Positions 46,935 through 59,056 of a stretch of 64,000 nucleotides of DNA are shown here, in pieces. How positions within the stretch are numbered: the stretch's first letter is position 1; each line of letters starts with the position of its first letter. The translations under genes and the position numbers were made by a program. Source of the DNA: Hordeum vulgare subsp. vulgare (lineage: Eukaryota > Streptophyta > Magnoliopsida > Poales > Poaceae); assembly GCF_904849725.1 (NCBI RefSeq), contig NC_058524.1, forward strand, positions 490,303,763-490,367,762. The letters run 5' to 3'. The notes below the pieces were generated by a model. The model saw only the letters and a list, made by a program, of their open reading frames with translations, was not told the origin of the DNA and did no database searches.

Positions 46935-47417
46935 AGGGGCAGTTTGGATCCTTTGCCGTCTGCCCACCGAGGGCAAAGGGGCTATAGTTGACGGCAAAGG
47001 GTCCACGTGGCCTGGGTTGAAGCAAACTGGGTGCCCGTCTGCCCACAAGCATGGCAGATGGCAAAGGGGCCAAGGGCAGACGGCAAAGGGTCCAACGAGA
47101 GGGGTTGGGTGCCCCCTTTGTCGTCTGCCCACAAGCATGGCAGATGGCAAAGGGAGGGCAGGGCAGACGGCAAAGGGTAGGTGGGCCCAGCAGGCTACTG
47201 TTAACACTTAACGGAGGTGCCCGCGGATCTTCCGTCCCATGTTCTTTGTCGTCTGCCCCCCTCCCCCCCCCCCCCCCCCGGCAAAGGTTCTTTGCCATCC
47301 GCAGGCCAAAGGCAGACGGCAAAGAACCCCTTCACCGGATAATTCTTTGTCGGCTAGTTTGCCGTCTGCTAACGAACGGCAAAGGCTTTGCCGTCCGGGG
47401 TGTCCCCCTTTGTCGTC
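46935..47417 (+). repeat. CACTA-1 right subterminal repeats, TIR missing
   Basis: Many copies of CAGACGGCAAAGGG / CCTTTGCCGTCTGCCC in both orientations, and a C homopolymer at about 47261-47278. The expected CTAGTAGTG terminus is absent; recognisable CACTA sequence stops at about 47417. Confidence 0.85.
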
Positions 47418-47448
47418 TTATGGTTAGGTCTTGTCAATCACCGGATAA
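47418..47448. other. Apparent templated filler DNA at a deletion join
   Basis: 47418-47441 is a 24-bp exact copy of 47491-47514 (LTR sequence 73 bp away). It overlaps an 11-bp exact copy (47438-47448, TCACCGGATAA) of 47332-47342 in the CACTA end. After it the copia LTR resumes. Confidence 0.7.
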
Positions 47449-47763
47449 AGTTCTAGCAATTAAACTATGTGATATGATCATATGCTAATATTATGGTTAG
47501 GTCTTGTCAATCACATCATTCTCCTAATGATGTGATCCCGTTATCAAATGACAACTCATGTCTATGCTTAAGAAACCTTAACCATCTTTGATAAACGAGC
47601 TAGTATAGTAGAGTCTTACTAGGGATACAATGTTGTTTATGTATTCACACATGTATTTAAGTTTCCGGTTAATAGATTCTAGCATGAATAATAAACACTT
47701 ATCATGAACAAGGAAATATGATAATAACCAATTTATTATTGCCTCTAGAGCATATTTCCAACA
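47449..47763 (-). mobile_element. Right part of the copia LTR split by CACTA-1
   Basis: This continues the LTR at 8853-9638: compared with the full LTR at 24061-25875, only about 25 bp are missing between the two parts. It ends ATATTTCCAACA at 47763. What follows is not copia internal sequence (no polypurine tract), so this looks like the edge of a solo LTR, with GAAGG (47764-47768) as a possible target duplication that cannot be checked because the other end is outside the window. Confidence 0.8.
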
Positions 47764-48033
47764 GAAGGAACGACATCACCACATTTTCAACAAAGTTTCT
47801 TCATGCTTGAGGTTGCCCACATTGCAGTGGATGGAATTGTGTAGAAGCGGTTAGCACGCAACACTAAGGTGTAATTTGAATTACTAATTAGTTGTACTTC
47901 TTTTTCATCGCCTCCCCTCCTCTCTTACCAATTAAATATTCTCTTCACTTTCTTGTTGTTTTTGCATTTCTACCTTTTTTAGGGTACACGTTCTCTTAGG
48001 AAAAATATACCAGAGGAGTCTTAATTCGTTTTA
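47764..48033. other. Unassigned DNA
   Basis: No gene, repeat or element end seen in these 270 bp. Confidence 0.5.
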
Positions 48034-48422
48034 GGCCTTCTTTGGATTGAAGGAATTCCATAGGAATTTTGTAGGTTTCAATCCAGAAAATATTTTCCTA
48101 TGGAAGCCCCTTGAATCATAGGAATATGTTCACAGAATTTCTATAGAATTCATTCGTATACGATTCATTCCACATGAAACTTTAAACATGAGCTCAACTT
48201 CATTTTATTATTCCTTTGAGAAGTCGAAGGCACTTGCACTCTATCTCTCTCTACTCTTTCTCTTCAATCATCTTAAATTTGTCGTGTTCATTTTTTGTGC
48301 AAGATCCCAAGATGCATCTTATAAAATTATTTTGTTTTTAAATCCTTTAGGAATTAATAGAACATCGGTTCTATGTTTTTCCTATTCCTACATTACTAAA
48401 TTTGTGCAATCGGATGAAGCCC
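48034..48422. mobile_element. Tourist/Harbinger-type MITE (probable)
   Basis: Imperfect terminal inverted repeats: GGCCTTCTTTGGATTG at the left and CAATCGGATGAAGCCC at the right (about 12 of 16 positions pair). Flanking trinucleotides TTA and CTA fit a TTA target with one change. Subterminal sequence (GGAATTCCATAGGAATTTTG and TTTTCCTATTCCTAC) resembles common grass MITEs of this type. About 389 bp. Confidence 0.55.
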
Positions 48423-48423
48423 C

Positions 48424-48657
48424 TAGTGCAACTCCAACATGGGCTGCCAAATTGTTTGAACCACATGGTGGACATTGTTTGCCATCCAACGTTGTTCACC
48501 AAATGTGTGCGGGAGTCATGACGTACACTCGTGTCGCCAACTCAGCCTTGAACCCGACCACAAACTCACATTTTTTCCTCTCCCACTCTTTTCTCCTTAG
48601 TCATTTGCGCTCGGCTCTCCGCGGGCATTTGCTGATCCGTGTTGGAGTTGACCTATA
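48424..48657. mobile_element. Small MITE-like element with about 20-bp inverted ends
   Basis: Left end TAGTGCAACTCCAACATGG, right end CCGTGTTGGAGTTGACCTA; most positions pair. Superfamily and target duplication are not resolved. The plus-strand ORF 48188-48658 runs across this and the previous element and is not a gene. Confidence 0.5.
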
Positions 48658-48903
48658 GTAGTTTTTTTAGAAAAGGAGGATTACCCTCGACCTTTGCATC
48701 AATAGATACATAGAACCATTTATTTATCAAATCCCAAATTATGTCCAGAACAAAGTATAGATAGAATCCAAATAATAAAGATAAATAGCACCCCACAAGC
48801 CACAACCGACTGAAATGGGCCTAGATGACTAACCACATATCCTATTACTGGACCGCCATCCAAACCGGTTGAAGATACCCCGAGCTACCATCTCCCAACG
48901 GGC

Positions 48904-50402
48904 TCACCCAATAACCAAAGGCTCCCTGGCTTCCGCAGGAGTGAGTAACCACCACATATGGATCATGGTAGTGGCCCTGTAGATAACCTGCAAAAAGTTA
49001 ATAGAACTTTGTATCTTAAACACCAAATCATTCCTGCAGTTCCATGTAGCCCAAAGTATTGCACATACTCCCAACCGTATATTCTTTGCAGTGATTGCCT
49101 CAACCCCTTTTAACCACGTCCCGAATAACGTGTGTATACTATTAGGAGGGTTTATATTAAAGGATATATGGAGCGAGCGCCACAATATCCTAGCCATTGT
49201 ACATTCCAAAAAGAGGTGCTTGATAATCTCGTTGTTATCACAAAAGCTCCATCTTTGACTGCCTGTCCAATTACGTTTTGCCAAATCGTCCTTCATTAGA
49301 ATAACTTCTTTGTGGAAAAACCACATGAAAACCTTTATTCTTAGCGGGACTTTGACCTTCCAAATATGAATTGACTTGGGTATATGCCCCATATCTATGA
49401 GATCAAGGTACATAGATTTAACCCAAAAAATGAAATTCATGCTCAACTTCCAATGAACACAGTGTGGCAAATCAGAGAGATTGATGTCCATCAACCGTCT
49501 GACAAGATGCAGCCACTCATTCCATCAATCTCCAACCAAAGACCTTCGAAATTGAATATTTCGAGGCACATAGCAAAATACTGTAGCAACGCAAGCTTAT
49601 CTACGTTGGACAATATCATATAGTTGCGGATAATGGATAGCTAGAGGCGTCTCCCCTTACCACGTTTCCTCCCAGAATCTCGTCGACTCACCGTTTCCAA
49701 TGATAAACTTTGTTCTTTGGAAAAAGGTTGCTTTCGTCCTCATCAAGCCCTTCCAAACGGCGAATCATTTGGTCTTCCTGTAACCTGGTCTAAGGACTTA
49801 TTTTGTAGGTATTTATTCCTCGGAATTTTTACCCACATGCCTTCATTTTCCACAAATAATCTATGCAAGCACTTACTAAGGAAACATCTGTTTTTAACCT
49901 CTAAATTGTCAATTCCTAAGCCCCCTTGCTCCTTCGGTCTACACATGATGTCCCTTTTAGTAAGTCGATACTTTCTCTTTATATCATCACTTTGCCTGAA
50001 GAAACGGATCGATAAAATCCAACCTTTTTTGCACCCCAACCGGTATCTCGAAAAAAGATATGAGGAACATTGGCATACTCGCTAACAATGAGTTAACCAG
50101 TATGATCCTACCCCATGGGATAATAGCTTGCCCTTCAAGCAGCTTAACTTTTTTCAAATTGATCCTCGATAAATTTCCACTCCTTATTCGAGAGCTTACG
50201 GTGGTGAATAGGAATACCCAAATAACTGAATGGTAAATTCCCGCATTCACACACGAACAACTTTTTGTAAGTATCTTGTTCATCTTCGGCCTTTCTAAAG
50301 CAGAAAAATTCACTTTTATTGAAGTATATCAACAAACCAGATAGTTGTTCGAATAAGCATAAAATGAGTTTCATGTTTCTGGCTTTCTCCACACCATGCT
50401 CC
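48904..50402 (-). pseudogene. LINE ORF2, C-terminal half: end of RT, thumb and zf-RVT
   Basis: From the copia insertion edge leftwards: EHGVEKARNMKLILCLFEQLSGL and NKSEFFCF, the block just downstream of the YxDD box; then LPFSYLGIPIHHRKLS (50392-50144); a decayed stretch (50313-49987); RKYRLTKRDIMCRPKEQGGLG (about 49980-49915); and an open frame 49494-48904 with the zf-RVT domain (IWKVKVPLRIKVFMWFFHKEVI, RWSFC..NEIIKHLFLECTMARILW). The last block is thought to bind nucleic acid in plant LINEs. The first Cys pair of the usual C-x2-C is partly lost (SFCDN). Several stops and frame changes interrupt it, for example around 50150-50080 and 49740-49500. Confidence 0.88.
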
Positions 50403-52224
50403 TGTTGGAAATATGTCGTAGAGGCAATAATAAATTGGTTATTATTACATTTCCTTGTTCATGATAGTCGTTTATTATGATTGCTAGAATTGTATTGATT
50501 GGAAACTCAAATACATGTGTGGATACATAGACAACACATTGTCCCTAGTGAGCCTCTAGTTGACTAGCTTGTTGATCAAAGATGGTCAAGGTTTCCTGGC
50601 CATAGGCAAGTGTTGTCACTTGATAACGGGATCACATCATTAGGAGAATGATGTGATGGACAAGACCCAAACTATAAACGTAGCATATGATCATGTCAGA
50701 TTATTGCTACTGTTTTTCTGCATGTCAATGTATTTGTTCCTATGACCATGAGATCATGCAACTCCCGGACACTGGAGGAATACCTTGTGTGTATCAAATG
50801 TCACAACGTTACTGGGTGACTATAAAGGTGCTCTACAGGTGTCTCCAAAGGTGTGTGTTGGGTTGGCATGGATCAAGACTGGGATTTGTCATTCCGTGTG
50901 GCGGAGAGGTATCTCGAGGCCCACTCGGTAATACAACATCACAACAATCCTTGCAAGCAATGTGACTAAGGAGTTAGTTACGGGATCTTGTATTACGGAA
51001 TGAGTAAATAGACTTGTCGGTAATGATATTGAACTAGGTATGGAGATACCGACGATCGAATCTCGGGCAAGTAACATATCGAAGGACAAAGGGAATAGCA
51101 TACGGGATTAACTGAATCCTTGACATAGAGGTTCAACCGATAGAGATATTCGTAGAATATGTAGGAGCCAATATGGACATCCAGGTCCCACTATTGGTTA
51201 TTGACCGGAGAATGTCTCAGATCATGTCTGCATAGTTCTCGAACTCGCAAGGTCTGCACACTTAAGGTTCGGTGACGTTTCGGTATAGTTGAGTTATAGG
51301 TGTTGGTAACTGAAAGTTCTACGAAGTCCTGGATGAGATCCCGGACATCACGAGGTGCTCCAGAATGGTCCGGAGGTAAAGATTGATATATAGGAAGTCC
51401 TGTTTTGGTCACCGAAAAAGTTTCGGGCTCATCGGTAGTGTACCGTGAGTGTCGGGAGGAGACCGGGGACCATCGGGAGGGGTGTCATGCCCCGAGGGGC
51501 CTTATGGGCTGTGGGAGGATACAAACCAGCCCCTAGTGAGCTGGCATAAGCTCCCACTAAGGCCCATGAGGTTTGAGAGGCAAAAAACCCAAAGTTAGAA
51601 AAGGTGGAAAGGGTTTCCAAGTGGAAAGGAGGAATCCTACTCCTAGTAGGATTAGATTAGGAGTCCTCCACCTCCAATTTCAACCAAACATTGAGAGTTT
51701 GAGGCTGCCTCCTCCCCTCCCTCCCTCATATATATACTAGAGGTTTTAGAGGTGAGGGCTAACCCTAATTGCCACATGCTCCCTCTACTTCTCTCTAGAT
51801 CTATTTCTCCTCTAGTCTAGTTCGGCGGTGCTTAGGTGAATCCCTGCTGGATTAGTTCACCACCACCATCACCACGCCGTTGTGCTGGAGAAATCATCTA
51901 CCTCTCCGCCCCTCTTGCTGGATCAAGAAGGCGGCGATCGTCATCGAGTTGTACTTGTGCTGAACGCGGAGGTGTCGTCCGTTTGGCACTAGATCGGGAT
52001 GGATCGTGATGGGATCGCGGGACGGATCGTGATGAGATCGCGGGACGGGCTGTGATTTGAATCGCGAAGATGTTCCACTACATCAACCGCGTTATATACG
52101 CTTCCTCTTAGAGATCTACAAGGGTATGTAGATTCACTCTCCCCTCTCGTAGATGATCATCACCATCGATAGGTATTGCGTGTGCGTAGGAAAAAATTTG
52201 TTTCCCATGCGATGTTCCCCAACA
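50403..52224 (+). repeat. 5' LTR of the copia element
   Basis: 1822 bp, TGTTGGAAATATG to CCCCAACA, closely similar to 57257-59056 (identity not computed). The ORF MIMSDYCYCFSACQC at 50687 recurs in the other LTR and is LTR sequence. Confidence 0.95.
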
Positions 52225-52240
52225 GTGGCATCATGAGCTA
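52225..52240 (+). promoter_or_regulatory. Primer binding site of the copia element
   Basis: GTGGCATCATGAGCT directly follows the 5' LTR. It resembles the tRNA-iMet primer site TGGTATCAGAGC, with changes, as in BARE/Angela-type elements. Confidence 0.65.
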
Positions 52241-53469
52241 TGTTCATGCGTAGATGATATCATGAGTAGAACACAAAAGAGTTTGTGGGCATTGATGTTC
52301 AATTTGCTGCCCACCTTAGTCTTTTCTTGATTCGGCGGTATTGTTGGATTGAAGCAGCCCGGACCAACCTTACTCGTATGCTTACGAGAGACAGGTTTCA
52401 TCGACTAACATGCAACTTGTTGCATAAAGATGACTGGTGGGTGTCTGTTTATTCAACTTTAGTTGAATCGGATTTGACCGAGGCGGTCCTTGGAGAAGGT
52501 TAAATAGCAATTTGCATATCACCATAGTTGATTTGTGTAAGTAAGATGCGGTCATACTAGATACCCATAGCAGCCACGTAAAACATGCAACAACAAATTA
52601 GAGGACGTCTAACTTGTTTTTGCAGGGTATGCATGTGATGTGATATGGCCAAAGACATGATATGATATATTGGATGTATGAGATGTTCATGTTGTAATAG
52701 TTAAATGTCGACTTGCGCGTCGATGCTACGGCAACCGGCAGGAGCCATAGGGTTGTCTTTAAACTAACGTTTGTGCTTGCAGATGCTTTTACTATATCGC
52801 TAGGTGGTAGCTTTAGTAGTAATAGCATAGATAGCGCGACAACCTCGATGGCGGCACGATGATGGAGATCATGGTGCGGCGCCGGTGACAATGGAGATCA
52901 TGCCGGTGCTTTGGTGATGGAGATCAAAAAGCACAAGTTCATGGCCATATCATGTCACTTATGATTTGCATGTGATGTTAATACTTTTATGCACCTTATT
53001 TTGCTTAGAACTACGGTACCATTATAAGGTGATCCCTCAGTAAAATTTCAAGATAAAATTGTGTTCTCCCCAACTGTGCACCGTTGCGACAGTTCGTCGT
53101 TTCGAGACACCACGTGATGATCGGGTGTGATAGACTCAACGTTCACATACAACGGGTGCAAAACAGTTGCACACGTGGAACACTCGGGTTAAACTTGATG
53201 ACCCTAGCATGTACAGACATGGCCTAGGAACACAAGAGATCGAAAGGTTGAGCATGAATCATATAGTTGATATGATCAACATGGAGATGTTCACCACTGA
53301 AACTATACTAAACTCGCATGATGATCGGACTTGAGTTAGTGGATTTGGATCATGCGCCACTCGAATAACTAGAGGGATGTCTATTTGAGTGGGAGTTATT
53401 AGTAATATGATTAGCTAAACTCAATTATCATGAACATAGTCGAAAGGTCTTTGCAAATTATGTTGTAGC
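52241..53469. other. Untranslated leader of the copia element
   Basis: About 1.2 kb with no supported ORF, as expected for the long leader of BARE/Angela-like elements. Confidence 0.6.
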
Positions 53470-54350
53470 TTGCGCTGTATCTCTACTGTTTTTGATATGT
53501 TCCTAGAGAAAATTTAGTTGAAAGATGATAGTAGCAATTATGCGGACTGGGTCCGTAAACTGAGGATTGTCCTTATTGCTGCGCAGAAGGCTTATGTCCT
53601 TAATGCACCACTCGGTGTGCTGAACCTCGAGCGTCGTCTGTGGATATTGTGAAGATCTGACATACACGTTTTTATGTCTACGTGATAGATCAGTGTGTAA
53701 TGCTTAACGGCTTAGAATTGAGGCGCCAAAGACGTTTTGAACGTCACGGAACATATGAGATGTTCCAAGAGATGAAATTGGGATTTCATGGTCGTGCCCT
53801 TGTTGAAAGGTATGAGACCTCCGACAAGATTCTTTGTCTACAAAGTAAGGGGGAAAATCTCAATCGTTGAGCATGTGCTCAGAATGTCTAAGTGCTACAA
53901 TCGCTTGAATCGAGTGGGAGTTAATCTTCCAGATGAGATAGTGATGGTTCTCCAAAGTCACTGTCGCCAAGCTACTAGAGCTTCGTGATGAATTATAACA
54001 GATCAGGAATATATATGATGATCCTTGAGCTATTCGCGATGTTTGACACCGCGAAAGTAGAAATCAAAAAGGAGCATCAATTGTTCATGGTTAGTAAAAC
54101 CACTAGTTTCAAGAAGGGCAAGGGCAAGAAGGGATACTTCATGAAACGGCAAACCAGTTGCTTCTCTAGTGAAGAGACCAAAGGTTGAACCCAAACCCGA
54201 GACTAAGTGCTTCCGTAATGAGGGGAACAGTCACTGAAGAGGAACTACCCTAGATACTTGGTAGATGAGAAGGCTCGCAAAGTCAACAGAAGTATATTGT
54301 ATATACATGATATTGATGTGTACTTTACTAGTACTCCTAGTAGCACGCGG
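53470..54350 (+). pseudogene. gag: Copia gag remnant
   Basis: Motifs appear in order across several frames: DDSNYADWVRKLRIVLIAAQKAYVLNAPLG (about 53525-53625), RRQRRFERHGTYEMFQEMK (53710-53780), VERYETSDKI, SFVMNYNRSGIYMMILELFAM (about 53975-54040), and EIKKEHQLFMVSKTTSFKKGKGKKG (54060-54145). These are the N-terminal and C-terminal blocks of copia Gag. The zinc knuckle region (about 54205-54245, KCFRNEGNSH) has lost cysteines and has a stop. At least five stops or frame changes. Confidence 0.85.
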
Positions 54351-57240
54351 GTATTAGATATCGGTTCGGTTGCTAAGTGTTAGTAACTCGAAATAAAAGC
54401 TACGGAATAAACGTAGACTAGCTAAAGGCGAGGTGACGATATGTGTTGGAAGTGTTTCCAAGGTTGATGTGATCAAACATCGCACACTACCTCTACCATC
54501 GGGATTAGTGTTAAACCTAAATAATAATTATTTGGTGTTTGCGTTGAGCATGAACATGATTAGATCGTGTTTATTGCAATACGATTATTCATTTAAAGAG
54601 AATAATGATTATTCTATTTGCTTGAATAAATACCTTCAATGGTTTATTGAATCTCGATCGTAGTGGTACACATGTTCATAATATTTATGCCAAAAGATAC
54701 AAAGTAGTAATGATAGTACCACTTACTTGTGGCACTGTCGCTTGAGTTATATTGGTATTAAATGCATGAAGGAGCTCCATGCTGGTGGATCTTTGTACCC
54801 GCTCATTTTTGAAACGTTTGAGACATGCAAACCATGCCTATTGGTATAAACGCATGAAGAAACTCCATGCAGATGGATCGTTTGGACTCACTTGATTTTG
54901 AGTCACTTGATGCATGCAAATCATACCACAAGGGCAACATGACAGAAGGCCTTGTTTTTCGAGTGAGATGGAACAAGAAAGTAACTTGTTGAAAGTAATA
55001 CATTTTGATGTGTGCAGTCCAATGAGTGTTGAGGCACGCAGTGGATATCGTTATGTTCTTACTTAACTGACGATTTGAGTAGATACAGGAGTATTTGCTT
55101 GATGAATCACAAGTCTGAAGTATTGAAAAGTTCAAGTTATTTCAGAGTGAAGATCGTCGTGATAAGAGGATTAGATGTCTATGATATGATCATAGAGATG
55201 AATATCTTAGTTGCGAGTTTGGTACACAGTTAATACAATGTGGAAATTGTTTCGCAACTCATGCACTTGGAGCACCATAGTGTGATGGTGTGTCCAAACG
55301 TCATAGCCGCGCCCTATTGGATATAGCGCATACTATGATGTCTCTTATCGAAATACCACTACCATTTTGGGTTAGGCATTAGAGACAACCGCATTCACTT
55401 TAAATAGGGCACCACGTAATTCCGATGAGATGACAACATATGAACTATGGTTTGGAGAAACCCAAGCTATCATTTCTTAAAAGTTTGGGGCTACGACGCT
55501 TATGTGAAAAAGTTTCAATCTGATAAGCTTGACCCCAAAGCGGATAAATGAATCTTCATAGGATACCCAAAACAGTTGGGTACATCTCCTATTTCAGATC
55601 CGGAAGGAAAGTGTTTGTTTCTAGAAATGGGTCCTTTCTCGAGGAAAAGTCTCTCTCGAAAGAATTGAGTGGGAGGATGGTGGAAACTTGATGAGGTTAT
55701 TGACCCGTCAATTCAACCAGTGTGTAGCAAGACGCGGGAAGTTGTTCGTGTGGCGCCTACACCCATTGAAGTGGAAGCTAATGATAGTGATCATGAAACT
55801 TCAGATCAAGTTACTACAAACCTCGTAGGTCGACAAGGTCACGTACTGCTATAGAGTGGTACGGTAACCCTGTCTTGGAAGTCATGTTGATGGACAACAA
55901 TGAACCTACGAGCTATGGAGAAGCGATGGTGGGCCCGGATTCTCGCAAATGACTGGAGGCCATGAAATCCGAGAGAGGATCCATGTATGAAAACAAAGTG
56001 TAGACTTTGGAAGAACTACTTGATGGTCGTAAGACTATTAAGTACAGATGGATCTTTAAAAGGAAGACGGACGATGATGGTGAAAATTTACCAATAAGAA
56101 AAGCTCGACTTGTCGCAAAGATGTTTCCTACAAGTTCAAAGAGTTGACCATGATGAGACTTTCTCACGCGTAGCAATGCTAAAAGTCTGTTGGAATTATG
56201 TTAGCAGTTGATGCATTATTTATGAAATATTGCACATAGGATGTCAAAACATTGTTTCCTCAACGGTTTCCTTGAGGAAAGGTCGTATGTGATACAACCA
56301 GAAGGTTTTGTCGATCCTAAGGATGCTAACAAGTATGCAAGCTCCAGCTATCCTTATATGATTGGTGCAACCATCTTGGAGTTGGAATATACGCTTTGAT
56401 GAGATGATCAAAGCTTTTGGGTTTATACAAGGTTTATGAGAAACTTGTATTCTCAAGGAAGTGAGTGGGAGCACTATAGAATTTTTGATAAGTATATGTG
56501 GTTGACATATTATTGATCGGAAGTAATGTAGAATTTATGGAAAGCATAAAGGGTTGTTTGAAAGGAGTTTTTCAAAGGAAAACCTGGATAGAACTACTTG
56601 AACATTGAGCATCAAGATCTATAGAGATAGGTTAAAACGCTTAATAGAACTTTGAATGAAATGCATGCCTTGACAAGTTTTTGAAGGAGTTCAAAGTAGA
56701 TCAGCAAAGAAGGAGTTCTTGACTGAGTTGTAAGGCGTGAATTTGAGTAAGACTCAAAGACCAACCACGACAGAAGAAAAAGATAGGACGAAGGTCGTCC
56801 CCTATGCCTTAGCCGTAGGATCTATAGTATGCTATGTTGTGTCCTGCATCTGATGTGTGCCTTGCCATGAATCTGTCAAGGCGTACAGAAGTGATCCAGG
56901 AATGGATTACTAGACAGCGGTCAAAAGTTATCCTTGGTAACTAGTGGACTAAGGAATTTTTCTCGATTATGGAGGTGATTAAATAGTTCGTCGTAAAGGG
57001 TTACATCGATGCAAGCTTTGACACTAATCCGAATAACTCTGAATAGTAAACCAGATTCGTATAGTGGAGCAGTCATTTGGAATAGTTCCAAATGGCGCGT
57101 ATTAGCAGCATCTATAGGATGACATAGAGATTTGTTGACTAAAAACCTCTCTCACAAACAAGACATGATCGAACCCCGGAACTGTATCGGTGTTAGATTC
57201 ATCACAATCACACAGTGACGTGAACTAGATTATTGACTCT
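54351..57240 (+). pseudogene. Copia pol remnant (protease, integrase, RT, RNase H)
   Basis: Heavily broken. Recognisable pieces: a GAG-pre-integrase-like HxxH block near 54720-54790 (LWHCRL, IGIKCMKELH), KVIHFDVCSPMSVEARSGYRYVLT in the integrase core (about 54985-55065), NRAPRNSDEMTTYELWFGE near 55405-55460, a reverse transcriptase start around 55950-56100 (KYRWIFKRKTDDDGE), and an RNase H block with GYIDASFDTNPNNSE (about 57000-57045) and IGVRFITI near the end. Stops occur every few tens of codons. No complete catalytic domain remains. Confidence 0.8.
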
Positions 57241-57256
57241 AGTGCAAGTGGGAGAC
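57241..57256 (+). promoter_or_regulatory. Polypurine tract of the copia element
   Basis: AGTGCAAGTGGGAGAC directly precedes the 3' LTR and equals the reverse of the tract beside the LTR at 25875. Confidence 0.85.
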
Positions 57257-59056
57257 TGTTGGAAATATGCCCTAGAGGTAATAATAAATTGGTTATTATT
57301 ATATTTCCTTGTTCATGATAATCTGTATTGATTGGAAACTCAAATACATGTGTGGATACATAGACAACACACTGCCCCTAGTGAGCCTCTAGTTGACTAG
57401 CTCGTTGATCAAAGATGGTCAAGGTTTCCTGGCCATAGGCAAGTGTTTTCACTTGATAACGGGATCACATCATTAGGAGAATGATGTGATGGAGAAGACC
57501 CAAACTATAAACGTAGCATATGATCGTGTCAGTTTATTGCTACTGTTTTTCTGCATGTCTATGTATCTGTTCCTATGACCATGAGATCATGCAACTCCCG
57601 GACACTCGAGGAATACCTTGTGTGTATCAAACGTCGCAACGTTACTGGGTGACTATAAAGGTGCTCTACACGTATCTCCAAAGGTGTTTGTTGGGTTGGC
57701 ATGGATCAAGACTGGGATTTGTCATTCCGTGTGGCGGAGAGGTATCTCGGGGCCCACTCGGTAATACAATATCACAACAAGCCTTGCAAGCAATGTGACT
57801 AAGGAGTTAGTTACGGGATCTTGTATTACGGAACGAGTAAAGAGACTTGCCGATAACGATATTGAACTAGGTATGGAGATACCAACGATCGAATCTCGGG
57901 CAAGTAACATACCGAAGGACAAAGGGAACAGCATACGGGATTAACTGAATCCTTGACATAGAGGTTACATCGATAGAGATCTTCGTAGAATATGTAGGAG
58001 CCAACATGGACATCCAGGTCCCACTATTGGTTATTGACCGGAGAATGTCTTAGGTCATGTCTACATAGTTCTCGAACCCGCAGGGTCTGCACACTTAAGG
58101 TTCGGAGACGTTTCGGTATAGTTGAGTTATAGGTGTTGGTAAACGAAAGTTGTTAGGAGTCCCGGATGAGATCTCGGATGTCACGAGGTGCTCCAGAATG
58201 GTCCGGAGGTAAAGATTGATATATAGGAAATCCTGTTTTGGTCACCGGAAAAGTTTCGGGCTCATCAGTAGTGTACCGTGAGTGCCGGAAGGGTACCGGG
58301 GACCATCGGGAGGGGTGTCACGCCCCGAGGGGCCTTATGGGCTATGGGAGGATACAAACCAGCCCCTAGTGGTGTGACATAAGCTCCCACTAAGGCCCAT
58401 GAGGTTTGAGAGGCAAAAACCCAAAGGTGGAAAAGGTGGAAAGGGTTTCCAAGTGGAAAGGAGGAATCCTACTCCTGGTAGGATTGGATTAGGACTCCTC
58501 CACCTCCAATTTCAGCCAAAAATTGAGGGTTTGAGGCTGTCTCCTCCCCTCCCTCCCTCATATATATACTAGAAGTTTTTGAGGTGAGGGCTAACCCTAA
58601 TTGCCACGTGCTCCCTCTACTTCTCTCTAGATCTGTTTCTCCTCTAGTCTAGTTCAGCGGTGCTTAGGCGAAGCCCTGCTGGAGCAGTTCACCACCACCA
58701 TCACCATGTTGTTGTGCTGGAGAACTCATCTACCTCTCCACCCCTCTTGCTGGATCAAGAAGGCGAGGATCATCATCGAGATGTACGTGTGCTGAACGCG
58801 GAGGTGTCGTCCGTTCGGCACTAGATCGGGATGGATCGTGATGGGATCGCGGGACGGATCGTGATGAGATTGCGGGACGGGCTGCGATTTGAATCGCAAA
58901 GATTTTCCACTACATCAACCACTTTATATACACTTCCGCTTAGCGATCTACAAGTGTATGTATATTCACTCTCCCCTCTCGTAGATGATCATCACCATGG
59001 ATAGGTTTTGCGTGTGCGTAGGAAATTTTTTATTTCCCATGCGATGTTCCCCAACA
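57257..59056 (+). repeat. 3' LTR of the copia element
   Basis: 1800 bp. It differs from the 5' LTR by substitutions and a deletion of about 20 bp near its start (around 57325). Confidence 0.95.

Larger units (their letters stand above)
9639..47417 (+). mobile_element. CACTA-1: CACTA (En/Spm) DNA transposon with nested insertions
   Basis: The left terminus is CACTACTGGAAA at 9639, inside the copia LTR. Order on the plus strand: subterminal GGCAAAG repeats, GC-rich repeat, an Athila-type insertion (10737-17469), purine tract and minisatellite, palindromic promoter and leader, TNP2-like gene, second gene interrupted by CACTA-2 (23867-43661), tandem array, and right subterminal repeats to about 47417. 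Removing insertions leaves about 11.2 kb, a normal size for an autonomous-type CACTA. The right TIR is missing: instead of a CTAGTAGTG end, the sequence passes into apparent filler DNA and then the copia LTR. The transposase gene has a lost start codon and several stops. Confidence 0.9.
50403..59056 (+). mobile_element. Copia LTR retrotransposon (BARE/Angela-like), complete but decayed
   Basis: LTRs at 50403-52224 and 57257-59056, both TGTTGGAAATATG...GTTCCCCAACA. Flanking bases are GCTCC (50398-50402) and ACTCC (59057-59061), a 5-bp duplication with one change. The site lies in the reverse transcriptase of a LINE. The 5.0-kb interior has a long leader, then gag, integrase, reverse transcriptase and RNase H remnants full of stops. 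The interior is much more decayed than that of the element at 24061-26971. Confidence 0.93.

Noticed and set aside
48188..48658. 156-aa plus-strand ORF with hydrophobic N-terminus
   Set aside because: It runs across two MITE-like elements and their junction and has no recognised domain.
50687..50965. ORF of 92 aa repeated at 57520-57798
   Set aside because: It is the same LTR sequence in both LTRs of the copia element, with no evidence of coding.
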